NCBI GenBank assembly: GCA_017856455.1
Contig: JAFMEZ010000004.1
Span: 1-64,000 of the forward strand
Reading direction: 5' to 3'
From: Parafilimonas sp.
Lineage (GTDB): Bacteria > Bacteroidota > Bacteroidia > Chitinophagales > Chitinophagaceae
DNA length: 64,000 nucleotides
The notes below the pieces were generated by a model that was not told where the DNA came from, searched no databases, and saw only the letters and a list, made by a program, of their open reading frames with translations. A program made the translations under genes and the position numbers. Shown piece by piece: positions 26,677 through 36,156 of this stretch (position 1 is the stretch's first letter; every line of letters starts with the position of its first letter).

Positions 26677-27594
26677 GAAACGTTCAGCGTCAATTGCAGC
26701 CATGCACCCACTACCAGCAGCAGTGATGGCCTGTCGATAATTTTTATCTTGAACATCACCACATGCAAAAACACCAGGTACATTTGTTTTTGATGAACCA
26801 GGAATTGTTTTGATGTAACCTGCTTCATCCATATCGATGAACCCTTTGAAAATATCCGAGTTGGGTTGATGACCTATGGCAACAAAGAAACCAGCAATTG
26901 GAATTTCTTGCTTTTCGCCAGTTTTATTGTTTTTGATTCGTACTGCTTCTACTTTCTGTTGACCTAGAATTTCATCGGTATCTGTATTCCAATATATTTT
27001 AATATTGGGCGTATTCTTCACCCTGTCTTGCATAATTTTTGAAGCACGCATTTCCTCTCTTCGAATAAACATATGAACTGTTGAACATAATTTACTCAGG
27101 TAATGTGCTTCTTCCGCTGCAGTGTCACCAGCACCAACAATAGCTACTTCTTTACCTTTAAAGAAGAATCCATCACAAACAGCGCATGCACTCACACCAA
27201 ATCCATTTAATCGTTGTTCACTTTCCAATCCTAACCACTTTGCTGATGCACCCGTTGCAATAATTACAGTATCCGCATGTATTTCCTTTTCCTCATCAAT
27301 CCATACTTTATGCAATCCGCCTGAAAAATCAACCTTTGTTGCTAATCCATATCTTATATCTGCACCCATTCGCTTTGCCTGCTTTTCAAAATCGACCATC
27401 ATCTCTGGACCTTGAACTCCATCAGGGTAACCAGGATAATTTTCAACTTCGGTTGTGATGGTAAGTTGACCTCCAGGTTGAATACCTTGATATAATACAG
27501 GTTGAAGATTAGCTCTCGAAGCATAAATTGCAGCAGTATATCCAGCTGGACCTGAACCTATAATTAGACAACTCACTTTTTCAATTGCAGACAT
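26656..27594 (-). CDS. trxB: thioredoxin-disulfide reductase
   Basis: This FAD/NADPH flavoenzyme reduces thioredoxin. The 312 residues match the family. FAD-binding GSGPAGYTAA is at 13-22, the redox pair CAVC is at 137-140 in SACAVCDGFF, the NADPH-binding VGAGDTAAEEA is near 153-163, and the C-terminal FAD block is GVFACGDVQDKNYRQAITAAGSG. An exact -7 element lies 22 bases upstream of the ATG. Its substrate trxA is in the window at 53.7 kb. The 3' end overlaps nhaD by 21 bp. Confidence 0.97.
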   Translation of the reverse strand: MSAIEKVSCLIIGSGPAGYTAAIYASRANLQPVLYQGIQPGGQLTITTEVENYPGYPDGVQGPEMMVDFEKQAKRMGADIRYGLATKVDFSGGLHKVWIDEEKEIHADTVIIATGASAKWLGLESEQRLNGFGVSACAVCDGFFFKGKEVAIVGAGDTAAEEAHYLSKLCSTVHMFIRREEMRASKIMQDRVKNTPNIKIYWNTDTDEILGQQKVEAVRIKNNKTGEKQEIPIAGFFVAIGHQPNSDIFKGFIDMDEAGYIKTIPGSSKTNVPGVFACGDVQDKNYRQAITAAGSGCMAAIDAERFLAAQGH

Positions 27595-27615
27595 TTTTCA
27601 TGATTTTATTGTCTG

Positions 27616-27623
27616 CAAAAATA
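27616..27623 (-). promoter_or_regulatory. candidate -7 promoter element for trxB
   Basis: The minus strand reads TATTTTTG, an exact TAnnTTTG match upstream of the trxB ATG at 27594. Confidence 0.45.
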
Positions 27624-27634
27624 AGCATTTCAAA

Positions 27635-28507
27635 TTAGAGTTTTGGGATGATCAGGGTACGATACTGCGCTGCATATCCCCCAAAATATCCCAGCGCATT
27701 GTTGGAGATATTTGATTTGATTTTAATGGGACTTGAAAATGGATTACCGACACTTTGAAAGGAGAATTCATATGTGCGCCAGAATTCATATGTGCTTTTA
27801 TCGATCTGTGCCAATTTGAGTGTTACCGTATCACCGCGCTTGAAATATGCAAGGCTGTCAACAAATTCTTCATTTTTATCAAATCCTTTATCCAATGGGA
27901 TGGTATAAGATTTTCCATCAATGATATCATCATCATATACACTGGTGAATCCGGGAAGAAATGGACCACTATTTACTTTGGTATAATACCTAATATAGTC
28001 ACCTAATCCAGGCTTATCAGTTGCAGTAAGCATGATGCGCGATGCTTTAGGGTCTTCTGAGAACGGCAATTTTTCCCACCACATAGAATCTACTCTTCGC
28101 GTAATTTCAGGAATGGTTGTAGCAGAAGTATAGGTTTCTGCTCCCACCTGAATTTTTAATTGATAGGAAGTTTTTAGTTTGCCAATAAACATACTACCCG
28201 GAGCAGTGGTGTAGTAAAACAATTTGTTTCCGTTGGTATCTGTAAGCGTGTCCTCAACAAGTTTAACCTCTTGTATTCCATCATTGATTGACACTACTGC
28301 ATTTCTCACAAAAGAAGCAGCAAGAAGTTCGGGAGTAATTTTGCTGAAATAGTCAATACTCTTCGACAGAAAAACAATGGGAGGTCTGCCGTTTTCAATG
28401 GATGCATCAACGACCAATCTGTTTTCACTAGGATCCAATTTCAGATCAATATCTTTTTCACAGGAGAAAAGAAAAAAAGAAAACAATATCAGTACAGATA
28501 TTCTCAT
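27635..28507 (-). CDS. DUF4249 family lipoprotein
   Basis: This 290-residue lipoprotein has its lipobox at LFSC (Cys16), followed by EKDIDLKLDPSENRLVVDASIENGRPP, the start typical of DUF4249 proteins of Bacteroidota. The rest is beta-rich. As I recall, members usually lie beside a TonB-dependent receptor with a CarboxypepD_reg-like domain and are assumed to be its surface partner. Here no receptor is adjacent; the nearest candidate is at 7.9-10.3 kb. It sits 28 bases after the rpoD terminator, so it is likely transcribed on its own. Function unproven. Confidence 0.82.
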   Translation of the reverse strand: MRISVLILFSFFLFSCEKDIDLKLDPSENRLVVDASIENGRPPIVFLSKSIDYFSKITPELLAASFVRNAVVSINDGIQEVKLVEDTLTDTNGNKLFYYTTAPGSMFIGKLKTSYQLKIQVGAETYTSATTIPEITRRVDSMWWEKLPFSEDPKASRIMLTATDKPGLGDYIRYYTKVNSGPFLPGFTSVYDDDIIDGKSYTIPLDKGFDKNEEFVDSLAYFKRGDTVTLKLAQIDKSTYEFWRTYEFSFQSVGNPFSSPIKIKSNISNNALGYFGGYAAQYRTLIIPKL

Positions 28508-28539
28508 CGATTTATAACAAATAAAAAAGCAGGGAGTTT

Positions 28540-28567
28540 AAAAAAGGCCCCGCAATTTTGCGGGGCC
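28540..28567 (-). terminator. rho-independent terminator of rpoD
   Basis: On the minus strand a perfect stem GGCCCCGCAA/TTGCGGGGCC (28546-28567) is followed by a run of T (28545-28540), 12 bases after the rpoD stop codon. Confidence 0.93.
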
Positions 28568-28578
28568 GATATGTCTTA

Positions 28579-29436
28579 TTAACCTAAGTATGCTTTCAGC
28601 GCATTACTGTATCGCGCTTTTTGAAGTCTCTTGATGGCTCTTTCTTTGATTTGACGGATACGCTCCTTAGTCAAATCATATTTTTGTCCGATTTGCTCTA
28701 TGGTTACACCATTCTCACCATCCAATCCAAAATATGCATTTACGATTTCAGCTTCACGTGGACTCAAAGATTTAAGCACGCGACGGATTTCAGCACGAAG
28801 AGAATCCTTCATCACATCATCGTCTGTATCATCACTTCCCTCCAATAAATCTCCCATAGCAACATCTTCAGCCTCATGCACTGGAGCATCCAATGATGTA
28901 TGACGTGTATTACTTTGGAAAATATTATTGATTTCAGTTTCGCTCATTTCAAGAATCTCTGCCAACTCTTCAGTTGATGGTTCACGCTCATGCTCCTGTT
29001 CGAAAGCCATATAAGCTTTATTGGCTTTGTTGTATGTACCAATCTTATTTTGAGGGAGACGAACCAATCTACCTTGTTCAGCCAATGCTTGTAATATTGA
29101 TTGTCTGATCCACCACACAGCATAAGAAATGAATTTGAAACCTTTTGTTTCATCAAAACGCTGAGCTGCCTTGATCAAACCAAGATTTCCTTCATTGATC
29201 AAATCACTCAAAGACAATCCCTGATGTTGGTATTGTTTTGCAACAGAAACAACAAAACGTAAGTTAGCCTGCACCAATTTATCTAATGAACGCTGATCAT
29301 TCATTTTGATTCTTTGCGCAAGAATTGTTTCTTCCTCTGGTGTGATCATTGAGATTTTAGAAATCTCTTGAAGATATTTTTCAACTGCTTGTGAATCGCG
29401 GTTGGTAATCTGTGTAGCTATCTTTAATTGCCTCAT
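28579..29436 (-). CDS. rpoD: primary sigma factor RpoD/SigA (short Bacteroidota type)
   Basis: This is the housekeeping sigma factor that directs RNA polymerase to TTTG/TAnnTTTG promoters. The 285 residues lack region 1.1, as usual in Bacteroidota. Region 1.2 is DSQAVEKYLQEISKI. Region 2 is AQRIKMNDQRSLDKLVQANLRFVVSVAKQYQ through FISYAVWWIRQSILQALAEQ (2.1-2.4). Region 3 follows. Region 4 has LSPREAEIVNAYFGLDG and the helix-turn-helix TIEQIGQKYDLTKERIRQIKERAIKRLQ. It is transcribed alone between its own -7 element and a strong terminator. Confidence 0.96.
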   Translation of the reverse strand: MRQLKIATQITNRDSQAVEKYLQEISKISMITPEEETILAQRIKMNDQRSLDKLVQANLRFVVSVAKQYQHQGLSLSDLINEGNLGLIKAAQRFDETKGFKFISYAVWWIRQSILQALAEQGRLVRLPQNKIGTYNKANKAYMAFEQEHEREPSTEELAEILEMSETEINNIFQSNTRHTSLDAPVHEAEDVAMGDLLEGSDDTDDDVMKDSLRAEIRRVLKSLSPREAEIVNAYFGLDGENGVTIEQIGQKYDLTKERIRQIKERAIKRLQKARYSNALKAYLG

Positions 29437-29458
29437 AGTCGAATTTAGGGGATACCTG

Positions 29459-29466
29459 CAAAATTA
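29459..29466 (-). promoter_or_regulatory. candidate -7 promoter element for rpoD
   Basis: The minus strand reads TAATTTTG, an exact match to TAnnTTTG, 22 bases before the rpoD ATG, so the housekeeping sigma could drive its own gene. Confidence 0.45.
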
Positions 29467-29583
29467 AAATTCCTTTTCCACATAAAAGGGCAGTTTTAGA
29501 AAAAACAACCAAAAATTATGAAAATCAAACAAATATGTGAATCAAAAGTGCAAAAAACGGGGGGAATTCAGGCAGCCATGGGC

Positions 29584-29591
29584 TAATTTCG
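29584..29591 (+). promoter_or_regulatory. candidate -7 promoter element of threonine aldolase gene
   Basis: TAATTTCG ends four bases before the ATG at 29596. At the usual distance the transcript would start at or near the start codon, giving a leaderless mRNA. Confidence 0.4.
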
Positions 29592-29595
29592 CGGT

Positions 29596-30618
29596 ATGAT
29601 CATTGACCTTAGATCGGATACAGTCACCCAACCCACCCCCGGAATGCTGGAAGCTATGCACAGAGCACCTGTGGGCGACGATGTTTTTGGGGAAGATCCA
29701 ACCATTAATCGGCTAGAAGAAATGGCTGCAGCTATGTTTGGCATGGAAAACGCCATATTTTGTCCCAGTGGCACCATGACCAACCAAATTGCCATTAAAT
29801 GTCATACCCAACCTGGAGATGAGGTGATTTGCGACGAACTCTCGCATGTTTATCAGTATGAAGGAGGAGGTATCGCTTTTAACGCGGGTGCATCCGTTCG
29901 ACTCTTACAAGGTGATCGAGGAAGAATCAATAAAGACCTCATTGCCTCATCAGTAAATAATCCAGATGATGTCCATAAACCCATCTCCAGATTGGTCGTA
30001 GTAGAAAATACTGCGAATCGAGGAGGTGGCAGCTGTTACGAATGGAATGACCTAGAAGAAATGAGCAGCACTTCAAAAGCATTAAGACTCTCCTACCACC
30101 TGGATGGTGCGAGATTGTTTAATGCAATAGTTGCAACTGGACAAAAAGCACAAGAATACGGAAGGATTTTTGATAGCATTTCTATTTGCCTGAGCAAAGG
30201 ACTGGGCGCTCCTGTTGGAAGTTTATTGCTTGGCAAAAAAGACTTCATCAAAAAAGCAAGACGTGTTAGAAAAGCATTTGGTGGCGGAATGAGACAAGCT
30301 GGAAGTCTTGCTGCTGCAGGGATATATGCATTAGAGCATCATGTAGATCGACTTAAAACCGATCATCAGAACGCCAAATCAATTGAAGAAATTTTAAAAG
30401 GCCAATCATTTATCAATGGTATTTCTCCCGTTCAAACAAATATTGTGATTGCTGAATGTGATCCAGCATTTGATATGAAAGGATTCATCGAAAAAATGAA
30501 AAACCATGGTGTGAAATTCCTTGCAATCTCTAGCAACAAATTCAGAATGGTCACACACTTGAATATTGACGCCGATATGATGAATATCCTCAATGAAAAA
30601 ATAAAACAATCATTATAA
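29596..30618 (+). CDS. ltaE: low-specificity L-threonine aldolase
   Basis: This PLP enzyme splits L-threonine and allo-threonine to glycine and acetaldehyde. The 340 residues match the family. The N-terminal [14 protein letters not shown] block, [17 protein letters not shown] and [12 protein letters not shown] bind the cofactor phosphate. [10 protein letters not shown] holds the PLP-ring Asp, and the Schiff-base lysine is Lys201 in [12 protein letters not shown]. The stop codon overlaps the ATG of pgi by one base, so the two are co-transcribed. The upstream candidate -7 element sits very close to the ATG. Confidence 0.93.
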   Translation: MIIDLRSDTVTQPTPGMLEAMHRAPVGDDVFGEDPTINRLEEMAAAMFGMENAIFCPSGTMTNQIAIKCHTQPGDEVICDELSHVYQYEGGGIAFNAGASVRLLQGDRGRINKDLIASSVNNPDDVHKPISRLVVVENTANRGGGSCYEWNDLEEMSSTSKALRLSYHLDGARLFNAIVATGQKAQEYGRIFDSISICLSKGLGAPVGSLLLGKKDFIKKARRVRKAFGGGMRQAGSLAAAGIYALEHHVDRLKTDHQNAKSIEEILKGQSFINGISPVQTNIVIAECDPAFDMKGFIEKMKNHGVKFLAISSNKFRMVTHLNIDADMMNILNEKIKQSL

Positions 30619-32264
30619 TGTCTTTCCCCAAAATTGATCCCACTGGTACAGCCGCATGGAAAAAATTATCTGCACATGCAGAAAAAATGAAACAATCCCA
30701 TCTAAAGGATTTGTTCAAAAATGACAAACATAGATTTGAAAAATACCATGTTGATCAAGATGGACTCTTATTTGACTATTCCAAGAATATTATAGTCCAG
30801 GAAACAATGGACTTGTTATTTGAACTTGCGGAAGAATGCAAATTGAAAGATGCCATCAACGCGATGTTTGATGGAGAAAAAATCAACCAAACTGAGGGAA
30901 GAGCAGTTTTGCATACAGCACTCCGAAATTTCTCTGGCAAACCTGTAATCACTGACGGTGAAGATGTAATGCCAAAAGTTAAGGCAGTCCTTAAGCAAAT
31001 GCAACATATTTGCCATCAAGTGCATTCCGGTGCATGGAAAGGCTACACAGGGAAAAAAATTAAGCATATCGTAAATATCGGTATTGGAGGAAGTGATCTT
31101 GGTCCGGTGATGGTGACAGAAGCATTGAAACCTTATTGGGTTGATGGCATTCAGGTTCATTTTGTTTCAAATGTTGATGGCACACATATTGCTGAATGTC
31201 TGAAAGTTATAGAGGCTGACTCAACTTTATTTTTAGTTGCTTCCAAGACATTTACCACCCAAGAAACCATGACAAATGCGCATACTGCAAGGAAATGGTT
31301 TTTAGAACATGCAGGCGATGAGCAACATATCGCCAAGCACTTTGTGGCATTATCGACCAATGAAAAAGCTGTAACAGCATTTGGAATAGCAAAAGAGAAT
31401 ATGTTTGAATTCTGGGACTGGGTTGGAGGAAGATATAGTCTCTGGAGCGCGATTGGATTATCCATTGCACTGACCATTGGCTTTGAAAACTTTGAATCTC
31501 TTCTCAAAGGAGCGCATGAAATGGACAAACACTTCCAACAGAAGTCTTATAATGAAAATATACCCGTTATCATGGCTTTACTAGGTGTTTGGTATGTAAA
31601 TTTCTTTGGTGCTCAATCTGAAGCCATCCTTCCCTATGATCAATATCTGCATCGTTTTGCAGCATATTTCCAACAGGGTAATATGGAGAGTAATGGTAAA
31701 AGTGTCGACAGAAATGGCAATAAACTTAGCTATTCAAGCGGACCTGTGATTTGGGGTGAGCCTGGCACAAATGGCCAACACGCATTTTACCAATTGATCC
31801 ATCAGGGAACGATTTTGATACCATGTGATTTTATCGCTCCTGCCAAATCGCATAATCCTTTAGGCGACCACCATCAGAAACTGCTTTCAAATTTCTTTGC
31901 ACAAACTGAAGCTTTGATGAATGGGAAAACATCTGCTGAAGCCAGCGAAGAGCTATCAAAATTATCAGCTGAAGAGAAAAACAGTCTAGTTCCTTTTAAA
32001 GTTTTTGAAGGAAATAAACCAACCAATTCTATTTTGGTAAAAATCATTGATCCATTCACGCTTGGAATGCTCATTGCAGCATATGAACATAAAATATTCA
32101 CCCAAGGTGTCTTATGGAATGTTTTCAGTTTTGATCAGTGGGGCGTAGAACTTGGGAAACAATTGGCAAATAAAATACTGCCAGAATTAAATTCAGCTTC
32201 ATTGGTTGAAACTCACGATAGTTCAACCAATGGATTGATCAATCAGTATAAAAGCTGGAGATAA
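30618..32264 (+). CDS. pgi: glucose-6-phosphate isomerase
   Basis: Pgi interconverts glucose-6-phosphate and fructose-6-phosphate in glycolysis and gluconeogenesis. The 548 residues match the long bacterial/eukaryotic form. The two signature regions are visible: substrate binding [17 protein letters not shown] (about 152-168), the catalytic Glu357 in GNMESNGK, His388 in [10 protein letters not shown], and Lys514 in [11 protein letters not shown]. The start codon overlaps the ltaE stop (taATG). It is convergent with the PUR-family gene 4 bp away. Confidence 0.98.
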   Translation: MSFPKIDPTGTAAWKKLSAHAEKMKQSHLKDLFKNDKHRFEKYHVDQDGLLFDYSKNIIVQETMDLLFELAEECKLKDAINAMFDGEKINQTEGRAVLHTALRNFSGKPVITDGEDVMPKVKAVLKQMQHICHQVHSGAWKGYTGKKIKHIVNIGIGGSDLGPVMVTEALKPYWVDGIQVHFVSNVDGTHIAECLKVIEADSTLFLVASKTFTTQETMTNAHTARKWFLEHAGDEQHIAKHFVALSTNEKAVTAFGIAKENMFEFWDWVGGRYSLWSAIGLSIALTIGFENFESLLKGAHEMDKHFQQKSYNENIPVIMALLGVWYVNFFGAQSEAILPYDQYLHRFAAYFQQGNMESNGKSVDRNGNKLSYSSGPVIWGEPGTNGQHAFYQLIHQGTILIPCDFIAPAKSHNPLGDHHQKLLSNFFAQTEALMNGKTSAEASEELSKLSAEEKNSLVPFKVFEGNKPTNSILVKIIDPFTLGMLIAAYEHKIFTQGVLWNVFSFDQWGVELGKQLANKILPELNSASLVETHDSSTNGLINQYKSWR

Positions 32265-32268
32265 TTAA

Positions 32269-32703
32269 TTACCACTTATCTACTTGCTCACCTGCGCCAT
32301 TGTCCCCTTCAGAGACATCGCCACGTTCTTGTGCTGGTGCAGGAGCTGCAGATTCAGATGAAGTATTTGCCGATGGAGCATACGATGATCCTCCTTCGCC
32401 GTTTTCTTCATCATATTCGTGGTTGAAAGCATCGAAATCAAAATCAGGCATCAATTCAGTTTTAACGTGATCAACTGCCTCGTTCAATGCTTTGAGGAAT
32501 TTATTGAAATCCTCTTTATAAAGGAATATCTTATGTCTGTCATAACCATCGTCATTGAAACGCTTTCTGCTTTCTGTGATGGTTAGATAATAATCGTTAC
32601 CTCTTGTTGTTCTTACATCAAAAAAATAAGTTCTTCTTTTTCCAGCCCTGATTCTTTTGCTGTACACACTGTCCATTTTCTTTTCGTTGTTGTCGTACGC
32701 CAC
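32269..32703 (-). CDS. PUR-family DNA/RNA-binding protein (DUF3276)
   Basis: This 144-residue protein has a PUR repeat-like domain (about 10-85): SVYSKRIRAGKRRTYFFDVR, NDYYLTITESRKR and KIFLYKEDFNKFLKALNEAVDHV. The C-terminal tail is acidic, then Ser/Ala/Pro-rich and likely disordered. Bacterial PUR-alpha-like proteins bind single-stranded nucleic acid; this one's target is unknown. The start is GTG at 32703. The first ATG is nine codons downstream (MDSVYSK), which would still keep the domain, so the exact N-terminus is uncertain. It stands alone, convergent with pgi. Confidence 0.85.
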   Translation of the reverse strand: MAYDNNEKKMDSVYSKRIRAGKRRTYFFDVRTTRGNDYYLTITESRKRFNDDGYDRHKIFLYKEDFNKFLKALNEAVDHVKTELMPDFDFDAFNHEYDEENGEGGSSYAPSANTSSESAAPAPAQERGDVSEGDNGAGEQVDKW

Positions 32704-32821
32704 AATCTTAAGTTTTGGTTTTGGTTAATTTGCTTTAAAAATAAAGATAAATTTATTTTTTATCTGACAAAAATTAGTGGATTTTTCTGAAAAAAACCAC
32801 AATTAGGGGACTTTTTTACGA

Positions 32822-34642
32822 TCAATGTCGCGACTGGCTGAATTGCTGATGCAGAAAAAGCTCTTTATAATACCCTTCTGCTGATAGCAATTCCTCATGT
32901 GTTCCCTGTTGAACAATGGAACCTTGATCCATAATAACTATTTTATCAAATGCAATGGATTGAATGATCCTATGGGTTATAAAGAATGCAGTTTTACCCT
33001 CTAAAAGTTGAGCAAGATTATTGGATATGTTCTGTTCAGTATTTGTATCAACTGCACTAAGACAATCATCAAAAATGAGCAAGTCGGCCGATTTTGAAAT
33101 AGCCCTTGCAATTGAAATTCGCTGTTTTTGTCCACCTGATAGTGTCACCCCTCTTTCCCCAATACTAGTTTGATAGCCTTGTGATAATTTTTCAATTTCT
33201 CCATCCACCATTGCAGCCCTTGCTGCATCCTGAACAATATTTGGACTTGCCAGTTGAGCTCCAAATGATATATTATTCTCCACTGTATCACTGAACAAAA
33301 AGACATCTTGCGGTACATAACTGATCAAGCCTCTTAACTGAGATACATCAAATGATTTAATATCAATGTCATTAAACGCTAATGTTCCAGAAGTAGCATC
33401 GAACATTCTCAGCATCAATTGTGCTAAACTTGTTTTGCCAGAACCCGTTTTACCAATAATTGCGATTTTTTCTCCTGCTTTGACATGAAGTGTAAAATCT
33501 TTTACGGCATGTATACCTGTATGACTATACACCAAATCAACCTTATTGAAATTTAAGGTGTTGATTGCAGCAATTTTTATTGGATGATCAATATTTTGAA
33601 TATTGGGTTTCACCTCTAAAAATTCATTGAGTCTCTTTTGAGAAGCTGCTGCGCGTTGAATATTTGAAACCACCCACCCTATTGCTGAAACAGGGAAAGT
33701 CAACATATTGATATAAACCACAAACTCTGCAATCGTTCCTGAACTGATTTTATGTTCCACCTGATAAACACTTCCAATATAGATGGTCAGCAAAGTGCTT
33801 AATCCAATCAGTAAGCCAATTGCAGGAAAATAAATTGCTTCTACAGTTGACAGAGCGAGTCCACTTTTTCTATACTCCTCAGTTTTATGATTAAAATGCG
33901 TCCAGGTATTCTTCTCCTGAAAAAATGATTTGATTACTCGAATTCCTGAATAAGACTCTTGAGCAATTGTAGTCAGTTCACTCAATTGCGATTGAATAGA
34001 TTCACTTCTTTTGATAATGTAAATATTCACGAAATACATTGCAATAGCCAGTAAAGGAAGCGGCGCTAAAACATAAGCTGAAAGCAAAGGATCTTTGTTA
34101 AACATATAAAAAAGACTGAACCCAATGAGCACAACGAGATTCACCAAATACATTAAAGCCGGCCCTGTATACATCCTAACCCTGGAAACATCTTCCGACA
34201 TCCTACTCATTAAGTCGCCTGTAGAATGAACTTTATAAAATAGTGCATCAAGTTTTTGATAGTGATTATAAACCTCATTTTTCTGATCATACTCAATATG
34301 TCGACTCATCACAATAATGGTCTGACGCATCAAAAACATAAAAAAACCTCTTAGCAGCGCAAAAGTGAGCAGTAATAATCCACAAAATAAAATGAGGATG
34401 CCAAATTCAAAATGTTGATTTCCCATCCATTCAATAGCCAATAGAACCAGTGGATCAAAAAATGTTTTCGACTCATTGATGAAATCTGGGCGAATGGCTT
34501 TTTGCACTTCATCAACTACGAATCCTGTTAATTGAGGTGCGAGAATTCCAAAATAATTGGAAATCATTACAAAGAAGATTCCAAGAAAAAATCTCCATCT
34601 GTATTTCCAGAAATACCTATTTAAGTGCTTTAGATGTTTCAT
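32822..34642 (-). CDS. ABC exporter half-transporter (MsbA/Mdl-like), possible heterodimer subunit
   Basis: This type IV ABC exporter of 606 residues has six membrane helices (about 1-330) fused to an ATPase. Walker A is GKTGSGKTS (about 394-402), the signature LSGGQKQRISIARAI is near 500, and Walker B is LLIFDDCLSAVD near 522. The residue after the Walker B Asp is Asp instead of catalytic Glu, as seen in the degenerate halves of heterodimeric exporters such as TM287 or BmrC. No partner gene is adjacent. Substrate is unknown; lipid, peptide or drug are all possible. It begins 7 bases after the tRNA-Ser terminator. Confidence 0.88.
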   Translation of the reverse strand: MKHLKHLNRYFWKYRWRFFLGIFFVMISNYFGILAPQLTGFVVDEVQKAIRPDFINESKTFFDPLVLLAIEWMGNQHFEFGILILFCGLLLLTFALLRGFFMFLMRQTIIVMSRHIEYDQKNEVYNHYQKLDALFYKVHSTGDLMSRMSEDVSRVRMYTGPALMYLVNLVVLIGFSLFYMFNKDPLLSAYVLAPLPLLAIAMYFVNIYIIKRSESIQSQLSELTTIAQESYSGIRVIKSFFQEKNTWTHFNHKTEEYRKSGLALSTVEAIYFPAIGLLIGLSTLLTIYIGSVYQVEHKISSGTIAEFVVYINMLTFPVSAIGWVVSNIQRAAASQKRLNEFLEVKPNIQNIDHPIKIAAINTLNFNKVDLVYSHTGIHAVKDFTLHVKAGEKIAIIGKTGSGKTSLAQLMLRMFDATSGTLAFNDIDIKSFDVSQLRGLISYVPQDVFLFSDTVENNISFGAQLASPNIVQDAARAAMVDGEIEKLSQGYQTSIGERGVTLSGGQKQRISIARAISKSADLLIFDDCLSAVDTNTEQNISNNLAQLLEGKTAFFITHRIIQSIAFDKIVIMDQGSIVQQGTHEELLSAEGYYKELFLHQQFSQSRH

Positions 34643-34647
34643 AAATC

Positions 34648-34671
34648 AAAAACCCCGCAATGCGGGGTTTT
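34648..34671 (-). terminator. rho-independent terminator of tRNA-Ser
   Basis: A stem AAAACCCCGCA/TGCGGGGTTTT with a minimal loop is followed by T residues on the minus strand, directly after tRNA-Ser and directly before the ABC exporter gene. Its near symmetry also allows function on the plus strand. Confidence 0.88.
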
Positions 34672-34677
34672 CTCGAG

Positions 34678-34762
34678 CGGAGAGAGAGGGATTCGAACCC
34701 CCGGACCTGTGACAGTCAACGGTTTTCAAGACCGCCGCATTCGACCGCTCTGCCATCTCTCC
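34678..34762 (-). tRNA. tRNA-Ser (anticodon TGA)
   Basis: This 85-base class II tRNA on the minus strand has acceptor GGAGAGA/TCTCTCC, anticodon loop CTTGAAA (anticodon TGA, reading TCA), a long variable arm (TTGACTGTCACAGG region) and a T loop TTCGAAT. The discriminator is G; CCA is not encoded. Confidence 0.97.
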
Positions 34763-34785
34763 GCCGCAAATGTAGTTCAAAATTT

Positions 34786-36138
34786 TTAATTTTTTGCACT
34801 GCCCTCGATCTTAAATACCCAGGCATGTTCACAAGGCAATTGTTTAGGCCAGTTCAATGTTAGGGTACCTGCTTTTTCATCATGTTCATGATGAATTGCT
34901 TTTTTTACACCAAGCATTTTTACTTTAGTTCCAGGTGCAGCTGAAATATTTTTTAACACTACCGGTCCATCTGCCTTTTTGGTAACAATGGCATAAATAT
35001 ATTTGCCATCACCGCTCACAGTATATTTTACATGATCACCCTCTTTGAATTTCTTTAAACTCTTTGTGGCATAAATTGCTTCTCCATTTATTTTCAACCA
35101 GTTCCCCATATCTTTTAATCTGTCAACTGAGGGAGCAGGAATCAGCCCTTCAGCAGTGGGGCCTACATTCAATAGATAATTTCCCCCCTTTGCTGCTATG
35201 TCAACCAAATTATGAATCAATGTTTCACTTGATTTCCAGTTGTTATCATTCTTTTTGAATCCCCATGTATCATTCATCGTCATGCAACTCTCCCAATCTG
35301 TATCAGAAGTTCCCTCCAAAATTTCCTGTTCTGGTGTACCAAAATCACCTGCAGCATCTTGATATTTATTCATGCCTTGCATTCCAGCTCTACCCTTCCC
35401 GACCCTGTTATTAATGATCAAATCAGGCTTTAAATTTCTCAGATAATTATAAAGGTCCTTCCCCTGATCTTCTGTCCATTCCGGTATCCATTCTCCATCG
35501 AACCATAGTACAGCAGGATCATATTTCTCAATCAATTCTTTTAATTGTGGTTTCAAATACTCTTCACGATATTTTGCAAAATTTGGATTTGCTGAATGCT
35601 GATGTGTGTAATCCTTTTTGCTCTCTGCATCTGGATGATGCCAGTCCATAATAGAGTGATAGAAACACATTTTTATATTCGCCTCTTTACAAGCATCAGA
35701 AAGTTCCTTAAGAATATCTCTTTTGAAAGGTGATGCATCCATGATATCATAATTAGTCACCTTGCTATCCCATATACAAAAACCATCATGATGCTTGGAA
35801 GTGATAACGATATATTTGATGCCTGCTTTTTTTGCTACAGCAACCCACTCCTTCGCATTGAATTGAGTTGGGTTAAACTGTTGAACAAACTTTTCATATT
35901 CTGGGATGGGAATATTTGCAGAATGCATGATCCATTCTCCTATACGACCATACTCTTTTCCATTGTATGAACCAGCTGGAACGGCATAAGCTCCCCAATG
36001 AATAAACATGCCAAACGTTGCATCTCTCCACCACTCCATCCGGGTGTCACGATCTTGTTTGGTTTCAGTTAGATAATTTTTTTGTGCATTGACAGAAATA
36101 AGCATCAAGACGCACAAGAATGAAAATAGAAATTTCAT
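34786..36138 (-). CDS. alpha-L-fucosidase, GH29 (secreted)
   Basis: GH29 enzymes release terminal L-fucose from glycans with a retaining mechanism. The 450 residues have a signal peptide (about 1-19, ending VNAQ) and a catalytic barrel: MEWWRDATFGMFIHWGAYAVPAG (about 34-56), ITSKHHDGFCIWDSKVTNYD, and the nucleophile Asp in PAVLWFDGEW. The C-terminal beta-sandwich is short. It is the third gene of an FAH-GH29-GH29 operon, 18 bp after the previous fucosidase. tRNA-Ser lies just beyond. The fold and motifs fit the broader-specificity GH29-A group, but linkage preference cannot be read. Confidence 0.93.
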   Translation of the reverse strand: MKFLFSFLCVLMLISVNAQKNYLTETKQDRDTRMEWWRDATFGMFIHWGAYAVPAGSYNGKEYGRIGEWIMHSANIPIPEYEKFVQQFNPTQFNAKEWVAVAKKAGIKYIVITSKHHDGFCIWDSKVTNYDIMDASPFKRDILKELSDACKEANIKMCFYHSIMDWHHPDAESKKDYTHQHSANPNFAKYREEYLKPQLKELIEKYDPAVLWFDGEWIPEWTEDQGKDLYNYLRNLKPDLIINNRVGKGRAGMQGMNKYQDAAGDFGTPEQEILEGTSDTDWESCMTMNDTWGFKKNDNNWKSSETLIHNLVDIAAKGGNYLLNVGPTAEGLIPAPSVDRLKDMGNWLKINGEAIYATKSLKKFKEGDHVKYTVSGDGKYIYAIVTKKADGPVVLKNISAAPGTKVKMLGVKKAIHHEHDEKAGTLTLNWPKQLPCEHAWVFKIEGSAKN

Positions 36139-36156
36139 GATGACAAGTTTATATGA

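Noticed and set aside
32743-32800. AT-rich inverted repeats (AGATAAA/TTTATCT and GTGG...CCAC) as a terminator of the ABC exporter
   Set aside because: Stems are weak and contain a mismatch; in such AT-rich DNA they can occur by chance.
34660-34863. Open frame of 67 codons on the plus strand (RRERDSNPRTCDSQRFSRPP...)
   Set aside because: It is the antisense reading of tRNA-Ser(TGA), a well-known false gene, and also crosses the terminator.
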